This document shows, one piece after another, positions 1 to 10,252 of a stretch of 64,000 nt of DNA. A program made the position numbers and the translations under genes. The DNA comes from Pseudomonadota bacterium. GTDB lineage: Bacteria > Myxococcota_A > UBA796 > SXON01. The stretch is taken from contig JAUXQH010000001.1 in the NCBI GenBank assembly GCA_030685065.1, positions 175,230 through 239,229 of the forward strand. Direction: 5' to 3'. Numbering within the stretch: the stretch's first letter is position 1; each line of letters begins with the position of its first letter. The notes below the pieces were generated by a model. It searched no databases. It was not told where the DNA came from and was given only the letters and a program-made list of their open reading frames with translations.

Positions 1-300
1 GCGGCCGAGCATCGAGGACTCGGTCAGATCCCCGGTCCCGCCGAGGAACAGGCCGAGCTTCAGATCGACGCCGTCCTTCCCGCCGAACACGTCGATGCCG
101 ATGCCCGCCCGGCCGATCCAGGTGCCCGTGGGATCGATGCGCGCGACGGTGGTGATGTAGCCGTCCCGCTCCCCGTCGACGCGGCCGCGCAGGTCGAGCG
201 CTACGGTCTCGGGCATGATCTGCGAGGTGGCTTCGACGTGGTACTCGACCTCCGCGGCGGTGGCGGTCTGCACGAGGGCAAGGACGGCGGCTGGAAGCAT
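1..300 (-). CDS. Secreted hypothetical protein, 3' end cut by the window edge
   Basis: The frame opens with an ATG at 298-300 and runs leftwards off the window, giving the first 100 residues. The N-terminus (MLPAAVLALVQTATAAEVEY) looks like a short signal peptide with a probable cut after TATAA. The following residues alternate hydrophobic and polar positions in the manner of beta strands, and Gly-rich turns such as GRAGIGIDVFGGKDG are present. It could be an outer-membrane or periplasmic beta protein, but I recognise no family. It lies 50 bp downstream of the UbiB-like gene on the same strand. Confidence 0.55.
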   Translation of the reverse strand, partial: MLPAAVLALVQTATAAEVEYHVEATSQIMPETVALDLRGRVDGERDGYITTVARIDPTGTWIGRAGIGIDVFGGKDGVDLKLGLFLGGTGDLTESSMLGR

Positions 301-350
301 GGCGGGCTCTCCTGCATGCTTCGACACCGCGCCCCGCGGGGACCGCTACC

Positions 351-1703
351 TCAGCGAGCGGTGCCCGCCACCGAAACCCGGGACGCGCGGTCCCGATCGG
401 CGACGCAACGGAGCGCCACGTCCTCGAAGATGCCGCCCCAGTCGGCCGTGGCCTTGAGCTGCTTCAGGATCTGGTAGACGCCGCCGAGCGCCCGGTGCAG
501 GAACACCAGCTCGTGGGGCGAGCGCAGCGAGGAGGACGCGAGGAGCCGCGGCACCAGGCCCGTGATGATGTCCTGGATGTCGTCCTGCTCGCCGCCCATC
601 GTGTAGGGGGCCCCCTTCGCGAAGGGCTTGCCGATGGCGCGGCACAGCTCCCACAACACATCCTCCGCGTCCTTGTCTCCGCGGTGCGTCAACGCGCGGA
701 TACGGACCGAGGCCTCCATCAGCGCCTCCCGATCTCCGTTTCGCACCGCGAGGCCGCACTCGCCGTAGCTGGCGATCCAGTCGAGGTCGAGCCGGCGGAC
801 ACACCCGAAGTCGAGGATGCCGACCCTGCCGTCGGGCGTGAAGAGGTAGTTCCCCGGGTGCGGATCCGCGTGGATGGCGCGCAGCTCGTATTGCATGCGC
901 ATCGACGCGCGCCCGAGCGTCGCGCCGGCGTGCTGCTTCGCCGCGGGTGTCCCGGTGGCCACGAACACCGGGAGGGGGCGGCCGACGAGGCGCTCCATGG
1001 TGAGCACCCGACCGGTCGACCACCCATCGTGGACCATCGGGATGGTCACGTTTGGATCATTGTGGAAGAAGGCCCGAAACTCTTTCAGGTTCGCCGCCTC
1101 CAGCCGATAATCGAGCTCCTCGGCCAGGCGCTGCTCGATCTCCTGGAAGATGGCGTCGACCTCCTCCTTCGGGCGACGCAGCACGCGCCCGGCCGTGAGC
1201 ATCGCGCGGAGAGCGCCGAGATCGGCGTGCACGCTGCCGTCGATGCCCTCGTGGAGCACCTTCACCACGACGTCGGTGCCATCGGGCAGGCGGGCGCCGT
1301 GGGCCTGGCCGAGGGAGGCGGTGCCGAGGGGCTCCGGATCGAACGAGGCGAACAAGGTGTCGAGCCCCCCGGCGAGCTCCGACTCGATCCGACGCTTCAC
1401 GACCTCGAACGGCACGGGCTCGGCCTTGTCGTGCAGCTTGCCGAGCGCGGCCATCGCCTCGGCGGGGAGGCCGTACCCGTCCGCCATCTGCGCGATCGCC
1501 TGCCCGACCTTCATAGCCGCGCCCTTGAGCGAGCCCAGGTTCGCGACGATGCGCTCGGCGTTCTGCTGGTGGGTGCGGTCGAGGGAGGCCTTGCGTGTCT
1601 CCTCGCCCTGGAAGATCCCAGCCACCTTGTTGCCGAGATAGGACGACGAGACCCGGGTCGTGAGCGCCCCGAGCTGCGCCATCCGCGAAAGCTTGGATGC
1701 CAT
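351..1703 (-). CDS. ABC1/UbiB (AarF/ADCK) family atypical kinase
   Basis: A 450-residue protein-kinase-like protein of the UbiB/ADCK family, which binds ATP and supports ubiquinone or other isoprenoid-lipid handling. Diagnostic motifs are visible: the KxGQ motif at residues 65-68 (KVGQ), the Ala-rich-loop equivalent ASLGQAHGA at 129-137, the lysine in VVVKVL near 148, the catalytic-loop HADPHPGN at 278-285, and LDFG at 297-300. No membrane segment is obvious. An AGGAGG ribosome-binding site lies a few bases upstream of the ATG at 1703. The gene is divergent from the glutaredoxin-like gene, with only 29 bp between starts, so the two probably share a promoter region. The substrate is unknown, as for most members. 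Confidence 0.88.
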   Translation of the reverse strand: MASKLSRMAQLGALTTRVSSSYLGNKVAGIFQGEETRKASLDRTHQQNAERIVANLGSLKGAAMKVGQAIAQMADGYGLPAEAMAALGKLHDKAEPVPFEVVKRRIESELAGGLDTLFASFDPEPLGTASLGQAHGARLPDGTDVVVKVLHEGIDGSVHADLGALRAMLTAGRVLRRPKEEVDAIFQEIEQRLAEELDYRLEAANLKEFRAFFHNDPNVTIPMVHDGWSTGRVLTMERLVGRPLPVFVATGTPAAKQHAGATLGRASMRMQYELRAIHADPHPGNYLFTPDGRVGILDFGCVRRLDLDWIASYGECGLAVRNGDREALMEASVRIRALTHRGDKDAEDVLWELCRAIGKPFAKGAPYTMGGEQDDIQDIITGLVPRLLASSSLRSPHELVFLHRALGGVYQILKQLKATADWGGIFEDVALRCVADRDRASRVSVAGTAR

Positions 1704-1732
1704 GCGACCCTCCTAACCCCCGGACCTGCCCC

Positions 1733-2092
1733 ATGACCGTCCTCTCCCGCTTCCACCCCTCCGCCGTCGCCGCCCGCGAACGCTTCCACGCGGACACGAT
1801 CGCCGAGGTGTCGGGTGCCATCGCGCGGGACAAGGTGGTGGTCGTCGGCATGGGGTGGAACCCCCACGTGAAGAAGGCGCGGCGCATCCTCCAAGAGGAG
1901 GACATCGGCTACACCTACCTGGAGTATGGCAACTACGTCAGCGCGTGGAAGAAGCGCCTCGCCATCAAGATCTGGGCGGGCTGGCCCACGTTCCCGATGG
2001 TGTTCGTCAACGGCGCGCTGGTGGGCGGCGGTAGCGATCTCGAGGCCGTCCGGAAGGCGGGTGAGCTCAAGGCCCTGATCGCCGCGAGCTGA
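1733..2092 (+). CDS. Glutaredoxin-fold protein without cysteine
   Basis: A 119-residue protein with the glutaredoxin fold. The segment VVVVGMGWNPHVKKARRILQ (residues 35-54) occupies the place of the usual active-site stretch ending in CPYC, and WPTFPMVFVNGALVGG (84-99) matches the cis-Pro and GSH-binding region of monothiol glutaredoxins. The whole protein contains no cysteine, so neither dithiol nor monothiol redox chemistry is possible. It may bind glutathione or a metal cofactor, or act as a scaffold. I chose ATG 1733 because the upstream ATG at 1697 would overlap the divergent ubiB-like start. It is transcribed away from that gene. Confidence 0.8.
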   Translation: MTVLSRFHPSAVAARERFHADTIAEVSGAIARDKVVVVGMGWNPHVKKARRILQEEDIGYTYLEYGNYVSAWKKRLAIKIWAGWPTFPMVFVNGALVGGGSDLEAVRKAGELKALIAAS

Positions 2093-2111
2093 TCGGGTCA
2101 GGGCCCGGCAG

Positions 2112-2981
<870 letters not shown>

Positions 2982-3069
2982 GGCGCCTCCGAGCTCCAGG
3001 CTTATCGCAATCGCGGCCCCTATCGCGATGCGGGCGGCGCTCGGGGGCACATTCGGGTACCATCCGCCC

Positions 3070-4890
3070 GTGAATCCCATCCTCCTCCACTTCCTCGCCG
3101 CCTGCACACCCACGGAGGGCAACCCCGATCCGGTCGTGCCAACCTGTGATCCCGCGCCGTCGAGCGCGTGGTCCGGGGAGACCACCTTCGAGGATCGCAC
3201 GGAGGCGTGGGGCCTGCCGACCACGGAGGGCGGGCGCCTCCAGGCGGTCGACCTCGACGGGGACCGCTACCCCGACCTCGTCGTGACGCAGGTGTTCTCG
3301 AACGCGCGCGACGACCTCGCCGCGGTCCCTCCCGTCCGGTACCACTACGTGATGATGAACCGCCCCGGAGAGGGCGGCGCCCGCGTGTTCGTGGACGAGT
3401 CGGAGCAGAGCGGGCTCCTCCAGAACCGCGACGGGGGCACCGGCACCAGCGCCACGGTGTTCGTCTACGGCGACGTGGACAATGACCACGACCTCGACGT
3501 GTTCGCCGGCCGTTACTACGACGCCGGCGCGACCGACGTGACCGGCGACTGCTCGGAGATCCTCCTCAACGACGGCGCGGGGCACTTCACCTTCGCCGAT
3601 CGCTCCGACCCCTGTGACCTCGAGGGCTACCCGGTCACCGCCGCGTCGTTCACCGACTACGACGCGGACGGGATCCTCGACCTCTGGCAGGTCGCCTTCT
3701 ACACCGAGTACGGCTACCTCGCGTCCAGCCAGGATCAGCTGCTCCACGGCAACGGCGACGGGACGTTCACCGACGTCACCAACGACGTGGGGCTCGCGAT
3801 GTCGCGTGGCCGCGCGGCGGAGGACTACCTCACCCGGACCGTCCGCCGCCCCGCGTATGGGGCCACCGCCTGTGACCTCGACGGGGACACGCTCCCGGAG
3901 CTCATCGCGACGAACTACGGCCGCTCGTGGAACCAGCTCTGGTCGAACCGGGGCGGGAGCTTCGTGGACGTGGCGGAAGAGGCCCACTTCGACGACGACG
4001 ACAACCAGGAGTACGCCGACAACCTGATGTACGCCTGCTACTGCGAGCAGGCCGGCGGCTGCGCGGTCGAGCCGACGGTGGAGTGCGGCGGGCTGGACTT
4101 CGGGAGCTGGACCCCCGGCTACGACGACCAACCCGCGCGGCTCGCGGGCAACGGCTTCACGACGGTGTGCGCGGACATCGACAACGACGGCGACAACGAC
4201 GCCTACACCGCCAGCATCGTCCACGATTGGGCCGGGGAGTCGGCGGATCCCACACAGCTCCTCCTCAACGACGGGAACGGGATCTTCGCGCTCATCGACA
4301 ACGCGGACAACGGCCTCGCCCGGGCCCGACCGTTGCGCTCCTCCTGGAACGAGGGGGATCTGCACGCCGCGTTCATGGACTTCGACAACGACGGCTGGAA
4401 GGACATCGTGCTCGGGTCGAGCGACTACGAGGACACCCACGTCTGGTTGTGGCGGCAGGTCTCGGCGGGCCAGTTCGAGGAGGTCAGCGACGCGACGGGC
4501 CTGAACCACCCGTGGCCGGCGGGAATGGCGATCGCCGACTTCGATCTGGACGGGGATCTCGACTTCGTCACCGGCTCCTCCTTCCAGCGCGAGGGCTCAC
4601 CGTGGACCACGCGCGAGGTCCACTTCTACGAGAACACCGCGCCGGTCGGCAACTGGGTGCGGCTCCCCGGCCTCTCCGTCGGCACGCGGGTGGATCTCAC
4701 GGCGGGCGGCGTGACACAAACCCAGGAGGTCTCCGGCGGCTACGGGCACGCGGGGATCCAGAACGACACGGCGCTGCACTTCGGGCTCGGCGGCGCCTGC
4801 CTCATCGACACGATCGTCGTCACCGCGCCCGGCGGCGCCCAGACCACGCACACGAACCAGCTCGGCAACCAGGCCCTGGATCTCGAGTGA
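3070..4890 (+). CDS. FG-GAP/VCBS-repeat lipoprotein with ASPIC/UnbV C-terminal domain
   Basis: A 606-residue secreted lipoprotein. The GTG start at 3070 yields a signal ending HFLAAC, a good lipobox; the longer frame from 2944 has no credible signal. At least seven FG-GAP/VCBS calcium-binding loops are visible, for example DLDGDRYPDLVV, DVDNDHDLDVFAG, DYDADGILDLW, DIDNDGDNDAY, DFDNDGWKDIVLG and DFDLDGDLDFVTG, implying a beta-propeller. The last 80 residues match the ASPIC/UnbV domain (VSGGYGHAGIQNDTALHFGL). The family (CRTAC1-like) is extracellular, with roles in adhesion or binding. It is convergent with the sugar-transporter operon. Confidence 0.88.
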   Translation: MNPILLHFLAACTPTEGNPDPVVPTCDPAPSSAWSGETTFEDRTEAWGLPTTEGGRLQAVDLDGDRYPDLVVTQVFSNARDDLAAVPPVRYHYVMMNRPGEGGARVFVDESEQSGLLQNRDGGTGTSATVFVYGDVDNDHDLDVFAGRYYDAGATDVTGDCSEILLNDGAGHFTFADRSDPCDLEGYPVTAASFTDYDADGILDLWQVAFYTEYGYLASSQDQLLHGNGDGTFTDVTNDVGLAMSRGRAAEDYLTRTVRRPAYGATACDLDGDTLPELIATNYGRSWNQLWSNRGGSFVDVAEEAHFDDDDNQEYADNLMYACYCEQAGGCAVEPTVECGGLDFGSWTPGYDDQPARLAGNGFTTVCADIDNDGDNDAYTASIVHDWAGESADPTQLLLNDGNGIFALIDNADNGLARARPLRSSWNEGDLHAAFMDFDNDGWKDIVLGSSDYEDTHVWLWRQVSAGQFEEVSDATGLNHPWPAGMAIADFDLDGDLDFVTGSSFQREGSPWTTREVHFYENTAPVGNWVRLPGLSVGTRVDLTAGGVTQTQEVSGGYGHAGIQNDTALHFGLGGACLIDTIVVTAPGGAQTTHTNQLGNQALDLE

Positions 4891-4918
4891 CCCGCGGGAG
4901 GGAATTCCGGTCAGGCTC

Positions 4919-5767
4919 TCAGCCCTTCACGCCGCCGGCGGTGAGCCCCTCGACGAGGTGGCGCTGAAGCACGAAGAACAGCGCCGTGACGGGCAGGCTC
5001 ACCAGGAGGGCGCCGGCCGCGAACTTCCCCCACTCCGCGCCGAACTCGCCGACGTAGCCGTTGAGCACGACGGGGAGCGTGTAGGCGCGCTCGTCCCCCA
5101 TCAACGTCGCCGCGAGGATGAACTCGTTCCACGCGGTCATGAACGCGAAGAGGGCGGTGACGACGATCGCCGGCCGGGCGAGGGGGAGGATCACCCGGGT
5201 GAACGTGACCCATCGGCTGGCGCCGTCGAGCATGGCGGCCTCCTCCAGATCCTTCGGGATGGTGTCGAAGTACCCCTTGAGGTTCCACGTCGCGAACGGC
5301 ACCGTGGTGGTGGAGTACACGAGCACCAGCCCCGACAGGCTGTCGAGCAGGCCGAGGGTGTCGAGCAGCAGGTAGAGCGGGATCGCCATCACGACGCCCG
5401 GGAACATCTGCGTGAGCAGGAACGCGCCCATCATGCGGTCGCGCCCGGGGAAGCTCCAACGGGAGAGCGCGTACCCGGCGGTGCAGGCCAGGGCGACGCC
5501 GAGCGCCGCGGTGATCCCGGAGACGACGAGCGAGTTGAAGAGCTGCCGCCCGAACAGCCAGGCCCCGGTGGCGTCCGTGGTGCCGACCACCGCCGTGAAG
5601 TTCTCGAGCGAGACCTCGGTGGGGAACGGGTTCACCGACATGGTGAAGCTCTGCGACGGCGAGAGCGCCATCTTGACGACCCAGAGCACCGGGAAGATGG
5701 TGGCCATCGTGATGGCCACCAACGCGGCGTGTGTCACGGCGACCCGGACCGGAGAGGGAGCGCGCAT
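4919..5767 (-). CDS. MalG-type sugar ABC transporter permease
   Basis: A 282-residue inner-membrane permease of the carbohydrate uptake type 1 family. About six membrane helices are predicted. The EAA loop that docks onto the ATPase is clear in EAAMLDGASRWVTFTRVILP. The first helix (ITMATIFPVLWVVKMALSPS) and the late segment TAWNEFILAATLMGDE are typical of MalG. The ATG overlaps the stop of the upstream fused binding-protein/permease gene by one base (TGATG), so the two are probably translationally coupled. It would pair with the MalF-like half of that fusion and with the downstream-encoded ATPase partner in the same operon. Confidence 0.9.
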   Translation of the reverse strand: MRAPSPVRVAVTHAALVAITMATIFPVLWVVKMALSPSQSFTMSVNPFPTEVSLENFTAVVGTTDATGAWLFGRQLFNSLVVSGITAALGVALACTAGYALSRWSFPGRDRMMGAFLLTQMFPGVVMAIPLYLLLDTLGLLDSLSGLVLVYSTTTVPFATWNLKGYFDTIPKDLEEAAMLDGASRWVTFTRVILPLARPAIVVTALFAFMTAWNEFILAATLMGDERAYTLPVVLNGYVGEFGAEWGKFAAGALLVSLPVTALFFVLQRHLVEGLTAGGVKG

Positions 5768-7881
5768 CAGACCACCTTCCGACCGACGAGGCGGTTGGCG
5801 ACGCGGCCGTAGAGCACGAGCACGCCGAAGATGAGGACGGCATAGGCGGCGGCGTAGCCATAGCGGTGGCCCCGCGTGAACGCCCAGCGGTACGCCTGCG
5901 AGATGAGGATGTCGGTGCCCCCGTCGGGCTCGCCGCCGCTCACGAGGTAGATGACGTTGAACATGTTGAAGGTCCAGACGCTCCCGAGGATGACCGCGGG
6001 CAGCAGCGCCGGCTTCAGCAGCGGCAGCGTGACGTGCACGAAGCGCTGCCATCCGCTCGCGCCGTCGACCTCGGCGGCCTCCTCCAGGTCCCGGGGGATC
6101 GCCTGGAGCGCGCCCAGCGTCACGACCATCATGAACGGGAAGCCGAGCCAGGTGTTCGTCGTCACGTTCGCGGCGAACGCGGTCGACCACTGCGCGAACC
6201 ACGACACCGGCTCGAGCCCCACCGCGACCAACAGGCCGTTGATCGCACCGAACTGGCGGTGGAACATCCCCTTCCAGATCAACGCGGTGATGTAGCTCGG
6301 CACCGCCCACGGGAGGATCAGCAGCGCGCGGAACGCCCCACGGAGCCGAACCCAGGGCTCCCGCAGGAGCATGGCGAGCGCGACGCCGATGCCGACGTGC
6401 AGGATCACGTTCGCGACGGTCCACGCGATGGTGACGGCGAGGGTGGACCAGAAGGAGAGCGGGCTGGTGAGCGGAAAGTCGCGTGCGAGCAGGATGTCGA
6501 CGAAATGCGCGAAGCCCACGAACGTCCACGCCTGCTGGTCGTACTCGAAGAGGCTGACGGCGCCGCCGACCAGGAAAGGGAGCACCACGAGGAGCGTCAT
6601 CGCCGAGAAGGCGGGCGCCACCCACGCGAAGGCGAAGCCCCAACGCGCCAGCGGCGCCCTCCAGGCCTCGCGCGCGACCCAGCCGATCCCCGCGACGAGG
6701 GCGAGCGCGCCCACGATCAACCACGGCGTCGGGTCGGCTTCGGACGGCGAAGGCCGCGAGACGATCGTGTACTGGATCTGGGCTTCGTGCGCGGCTTCTT
6801 CGGGGCCGATGGCGCCCCGCACGAGCCGACGGAGCGCGCGCGCGAGGGGCTCCCACGTCTGCGTCATCGCCTCGCCCGTCGGCATCGGCACGGCCGTGTC
6901 GAGCTGGGTCCGGAAGGCGGCGAGGCGCGGGTCGGTCACGGGAACCGCCGTGTTGGCGACGAGCTGCTTGCCGACGCGGTGCCGGACGCCCGCGGCCTCG
7001 TCTCCCACCATCCACGCGGCGAACGCGCGCGCCTCGGCTCCTTCGCGGGCGAGGAAGAGGGCCTCGACGGTGACGTAGGGCGCGGCCGGGCGACCGGTCT
7101 GGGAGACCGCGGGGAGCGGGGCAACGCCGTAGTCGACCGCGCCCACCTCTCCGAGAAACCACGGCCCGTTCGCGATCATCGCGACGCGCCCCTCGTTGAA
7201 GAGCTGGGTGAGGAGCGCGCCGCTGGGCTCGGCGGGGCCGAGGGCGGCGAGCGTCTGGACGAACCCGAAGGCCGCCGCGTTCTCGGGGGAGTCGAGCCGC
7301 ACGGCGCCCTGCCCGTCGAAGACCCCCCCTCCGAACCCGTGCATCCACGCCGCGTTGGCGTACGCGCTCGAGGCTTCCCAGGCAAAGCCCCACCGATCGT
7401 CTCCGCGGAGCCCCGCGGCGGCCGCGACGAGCGCGTCGGTGGTGGTCGGCGGCTCCGGTACGAGCGCGCGGTTGTAGAAGAGCGCCAGCGACTTGTACGC
7501 GAGCGGCCAGCCCCACACCTGCTCGCGGACGGTGAGCGCGTCGACCGTCACCGGATGCAGGCCCGCCGCCGGGTCGGACGGCGCGGGAAGCTGAACCGGG
7601 AGGATCAGCCCCTCATCCGTCCACGCGCCGATCTTCTCGTGCGCGAACACCAGCAGGTCGGGCCCGTTCCCACGCGGCACCGCCGCCTCGATCTTGCTGG
7701 AGAGGCTCTCGTAGGAGACGAACACCGGGCGCACCGTCGTGTCCGGATGCTCCGTGTTGTACTGCCCCACGAGCTGATCGAGCGCCGCGCGCTCCTCCCC
7801 GCGCCAGGCGTGCCAGAGGGTGACCTCGCTGGCCTGGGCGACACCGAAGTACGCGGCCCCCAACGCCAGAACGGGAATCAC
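5767..7881 (-). CDS. Fused extracellular sugar-binding protein and MalF-type permease
   Basis: A 704-residue fusion. Residues 1-17 resemble a signal or anchor ending in VAQA. Residues 18 to about 395 form an extracellular solute-binding domain of the MalE type: [13 protein letters not shown] opens it, the lobes contain [13 protein letters not shown] and [14 protein letters not shown], and a late stretch reads [13 protein letters not shown] membrane segment near 405-425 then leads to a MalF-type permease with the EAA loop [20 protein letters not shown]. Normally these are separate polypeptides; here the binding protein is tethered to the channel. The GTG start forms GTGA with the ATPase stop, and the stop forms TGATG with malG. 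The substrate is probably an oligosaccharide, but this is not determinable from sequence alone. Confidence 0.88.
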   Translation of the reverse strand: MIPVLALGAAYFGVAQASEVTLWHAWRGEERAALDQLVGQYNTEHPDTTVRPVFVSYESLSSKIEAAVPRGNGPDLLVFAHEKIGAWTDEGLILPVQLPAPSDPAAGLHPVTVDALTVREQVWGWPLAYKSLALFYNRALVPEPPTTTDALVAAAAGLRGDDRWGFAWEASSAYANAAWMHGFGGGVFDGQGAVRLDSPENAAAFGFVQTLAALGPAEPSGALLTQLFNEGRVAMIANGPWFLGEVGAVDYGVAPLPAVSQTGRPAAPYVTVEALFLAREGAEARAFAAWMVGDEAAGVRHRVGKQLVANTAVPVTDPRLAAFRTQLDTAVPMPTGEAMTQTWEPLARALRRLVRGAIGPEEAAHEAQIQYTIVSRPSPSEADPTPWLIVGALALVAGIGWVAREAWRAPLARWGFAFAWVAPAFSAMTLLVVLPFLVGGAVSLFEYDQQAWTFVGFAHFVDILLARDFPLTSPLSFWSTLAVTIAWTVANVILHVGIGVALAMLLREPWVRLRGAFRALLILPWAVPSYITALIWKGMFHRQFGAINGLLVAVGLEPVSWFAQWSTAFAANVTTNTWLGFPFMMVVTLGALQAIPRDLEEAAEVDGASGWQRFVHVTLPLLKPALLPAVILGSVWTFNMFNVIYLVSGGEPDGGTDILISQAYRWAFTRGHRYGYAAAYAVLIFGVLVLYGRVANRLVGRKVV

Positions 7882-8852
7882 CCGGTCCTCGCGCCGGTCT
7901 TGCGGTCGAAGCGGTAGGCGCGGGCGAAGCCGACGCGCACCTTCCCGGTGGGCACCGCGCCCTCGACCCGCGCCACCAGCACCTCCTCCCCGACGCGGAG
8001 GTGCACCAGGGACTCGAACCCGAGCTTCTCCACCACCTCGACCACCGCGTCGTGGGGCCCCTCTCCGATACGCACGTCGTTCGGACGCACGCCCACCACG
8101 TCGTCCCTACCTCCGTCCCCGGGGAGGCGCTCGAGGAAGATCATCCCGGGGCTCCCGATGAAGCCCGCCACGAACCGGTTCTTTGGCTCGAAAAACAGCT
8201 CGTCCGGCGTGCCCACCTGCTGCACGATGCCCGCGTTGAGCACCACGATGCGATCCGCGAGGGTGAGGGCTTCGGTCTGGTCGTGGGTGACGTACACCGT
8301 GGTGGTGCGGAGCGCCGCGTGCTGACGACGCAGCTCCACGCGGACCGCGTTGCGCAGCGAGGCGTCCAGGTTCGAGAGCGGCTCGTCGAACAGGAACACC
8401 TTGGGGCGCCGTACGATCGCGCGTCCCATCGCTACGCGCTGCCGTTGGCCACCTGAGAGCTCGCGCGGAAACCGATCGAGGAGGTGGGTGAGGCCGAGCA
8501 TCTCAGCGGCGGCGGCCACGCGGGGGCCGGCCTCCGGATGCTTCTGCAACGACAGCGCGAAGCCCATGTTCTCTCGCACGGTCATGTGCGGGTAGAGCGC
8601 GTATGACTGGAACACCATCGCGACGTCACGGTCGCGCGGGGCGACATCGTTCACCCGACGCCCGTCGATGCGGAGCTCGCCGCCCGTGACCTCCTCGAGG
8701 CCGGCGATGCAGCGGAGGAGCGTGCTCTTGCCACACCCCGAGGGCCCGACGAGCACGATGAACTCGCCGTCGGCGACCTCGAGATCGACGCGATGGAGGA
8801 CCTGCACGGCGCCGAAGCGCTTCTCGACCCCCACGAAGGACAACGTGGCCAC
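7878..8852 (-). CDS. MalK/UgpC-type sugar ABC transporter ATPase
   Basis: A 324-residue ATPase that powers the CUT1 importer encoded next to it. Walker A is GPSGCGKST (about residues 36-44), the Q-loop is [14 protein letters not shown], the signature is [14 protein letters not shown] (132 on), Walker B is [11 protein letters not shown] (153 on), and the switch His is in [12 protein letters not shown]-terminal regulatory/TOBE region follows, shorter than in E. coli MalK. I chose GTG 8852 because GGAGG lies just upstream, two bases after the preceding stop; the alternative is a TTG at 8876 inside the upstream gene. Confidence 0.92.
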   Translation of the reverse strand: MATLSFVGVEKRFGAVQVLHRVDLEVADGEFIVLVGPSGCGKSTLLRCIAGLEEVTGGELRIDGRRVNDVAPRDRDVAMVFQSYALYPHMTVRENMGFALSLQKHPEAGPRVAAAAEMLGLTHLLDRFPRELSGGQRQRVAMGRAIVRRPKVFLFDEPLSNLDASLRNAVRVELRRQHAALRTTTVYVTHDQTEALTLADRIVVLNAGIVQQVGTPDELFFEPKNRFVAGFIGSPGMIFLERLPGDGGRDDVVGVRPNDVRIGEGPHDAVVEVVEKLGFESLVHLRVGEEVLVARVEGAVPTGKVRVGFARAYRFDRKTGARTG

Positions 8853-8853
8853 G

Positions 8854-9348
8854 CTACCTCCGGACGAAGATGCCAAGGATGAGAGACGGCGCGGCCCCGG
8901 CGTTGTCGCCCCCGCTGGGCTCCAATCGGGCCACGTCGAAGCGGGGAGACATCTGCGCGATCAGGCCGCCCGCGCCCGCCTCCTCCACCGGGAACGCCCC
9001 GAAGAGCAGGCCGCCCGGCCGCAAGGCACGCGCGGCGGCCTCGACATACCGCGCGCGTCCGTCCCCATCGAGCGTTCCGAACGCACCGGCTTCGCACAAC
9101 AGATCGAAGGCGACCGGCGCCACGTCGAGGAAGGCGCCCTGTGCCCGGGTGATTCCGGGCGCCGGGGATGCTCCGCCCATCACGGTGACGCGGTAGCCCC
9201 GCGCGTCGAGCGCGCGCGCCTCGTTCCCCTCCCCCACTTCGGGGACCAGGACCCGCGCTGGCGGATGGTGCACGTGGGGAAGGAGTCGGAGCACGGCGGG
9301 GGTGCCGCCGTCTCGCGCAAGGCCACCACCGGATGCAGAGAGAGTCAT
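8854..9348 (-). CDS. Class I SAM-dependent methyltransferase-like protein
   Basis: A 164-residue protein resembling the thiopurine-methyltransferase-like branch of class I methyltransferases. [20 protein letters not shown] corresponds to motif I (the family usually has a GCG or GxGxG loop). [13 protein letters not shown] is the post-motif acidic loop, and [20 protein letters not shown] is the typical helix and strand before motif III. The motif I loop EVGEGNE is atypical but could still bind SAM. It heads the transporter operon, and its stop lies one base upstream of the ATPase start. The substrate is unknown. Confidence 0.72.
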   Translation of the reverse strand: MTLSASGGGLARDGGTPAVLRLLPHVHHPPARVLVPEVGEGNEARALDARGYRVTVMGGASPAPGITRAQGAFLDVAPVAFDLLCEAGAFGTLDGDGRARYVEAAARALRPGGLLFGAFPVEEAGAGGLIAQMSPRFDVARLEPSGGDNAGAAPSLILGIFVRR

Positions 9349-9375
9349 ACGGTCACCGTTCCTTCGATCACACGG

Positions 9376-10041
9376 TCAGTCTTCACAGTCGACCGACAGG
9401 CGAAAGTTGCCTGTCTCACCACCCCGCCCATCGACGACGACGATGTAGTAGGCGCCCACGTCCGACCAGATGCTGACGAGGCCCCCGGCCCCCTCATCGT
9501 CCACGGACTCGCACTCGCGAATGCTGTTGGCGGAGGTCGGACACGTGTCCTCGTCCTGCCAGTAGGCCACGAACAGGTCGAGATCGGCGCAGGGGGTCTC
9601 GAAGTCGAACGTAGCGGTGGTCAGCGCGGGGATGAACATCGAGTACACCCGCTCGGGCGCGTCGTAGTCCCAGCGATCCAAGTTGGGTGTGCAGAACCAG
9701 GACTCCCAATCCTCGCCGATAAAACCGCTCTGTCCCCCCTCGTTCGTGGCCTCGACGCTGTCTCCACACGAGAGGGTGTCGGTGAAGCAGGCGGGCCCCC
9801 CGGGCTCCGCGGTCGAGAAGGCCTCGTCGCACATCTCGGTGTCCACGTCCGTGTCGCTGTCCGTGTCGCTGTCCGAGTCGCTGTCCGAGTCGGCGTCGCT
9901 GTCCGCGTCCGAATCGGCGTCGGCGTCGGCGTCGGCGGTGTCCTCTCCGTCGGCGGGCTTCACCGAGAAGAGGTCACACCCCCCCAGCACGCCCCCCAGC
10001 ACGCCCCCCAGCACGCCCCACAGGAACACCCACTCGCGCAT
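9376..10041 (-). CDS. Lipoprotein with Asp/Ala/Ser/Thr linker and Gly-Val-Leu-Gly signal repeat
   Basis: A 221-residue lipoprotein. The signal peptide MREWVFLWGVLGGVLGGVLG is followed by GC, giving a lipobox GVLGGC. Its hydrophobic core is built from a 12-bp tandem repeat. Residues from about 33 to 67 form a DA/DS/DT dipeptide linker. The folded C-terminal domain has paired Cys (LSCGD, WFCTPNL, TPCADLD, RECESVDD, SVDCED) and a pattern close to the bacterial pre-peptidase C-terminal/beta-sandwich class (LDLFVAYWQDEDTC; GAYYIVVVDGRGGETGNFRL). It is probably displayed on the outer membrane. It diverges from the VTC operon. Confidence 0.75.
   Translation of the reverse strand: MREWVFLWGVLGGVLGGVLGGCDLFSVKPADGEDTADADADADSDADSDADSDSDSDSDTDSDTDVDTEMCDEAFSTAEPGGPACFTDTLSCGDSVEATNEGGQSGFIGEDWESWFCTPNLDRWDYDAPERVYSMFIPALTTATFDFETPCADLDLFVAYWQDEDTCPTSANSIRECESVDDEGAGGLVSIWSDVGAYYIVVVDGRGGETGNFRLSVDCED
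9838..9942. repeat. Degenerate 6-bp repeat coding Asp-X linker
   Basis: Imperfect repeats of the type GTCCGTGTCGCT and GGCGTCGGCGTC encode the alternating Asp-Ala/Ser/Thr linker of the minus-strand lipoprotein. It is older or more diverged than the uniform array at 2553-2647, since the second residue varies regionally (Thr, Ser, then Ala). Confidence 0.9.
9980..10019. repeat. 12-bp tandem repeat, three copies, in a signal peptide
   Basis: Three copies of a 12-bp unit containing CCCAGCACGC encode Gly-Val-Leu-Gly units in the hydrophobic core of the lipoprotein signal peptide. Gain or loss of one unit would shift core length by four residues in frame and could change export efficiency. Confidence 0.9.
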
Positions 10042-10252
10042 CGCGTCTCCACGTCGGGCCACCCTACGCGTCCCGGCTCCCAGTCGCAAGCCCGCGCGGC
10101 TAGCGCCAGTGCGCGTCGAGACGCAGAGTCGCGAGAGGTCGCCAATCCACACGATCACGTCGAGCTTGTGAAGGTTTGCGTCGAATCCCCGGCGTCCCTT
10201 GCCGCGGGCCCGGCGGGCATCTACGATTGCAACGTCCATGTGACGAGGTTCC
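10042..10252. promoter_or_regulatory. Divergent intergenic region, lipoprotein / VTC operon
   Basis: This 211-bp gap between divergent genes must hold promoters for both. I see no strong -35/-10 pair. CTTGCC near 10197 with TACGAT near 10221 (spacing about 18) is a weak candidate for the VTC operon. No other feature is visible. Confidence 0.35.

Noticed and set aside
4919..7516. One 865-residue frame joining another reading frame to the malG-like permease
   Set aside because: The first two thirds are Arg-rich shadow of the fused binding-protein/permease gene; the real permease starts at ATG 5767.
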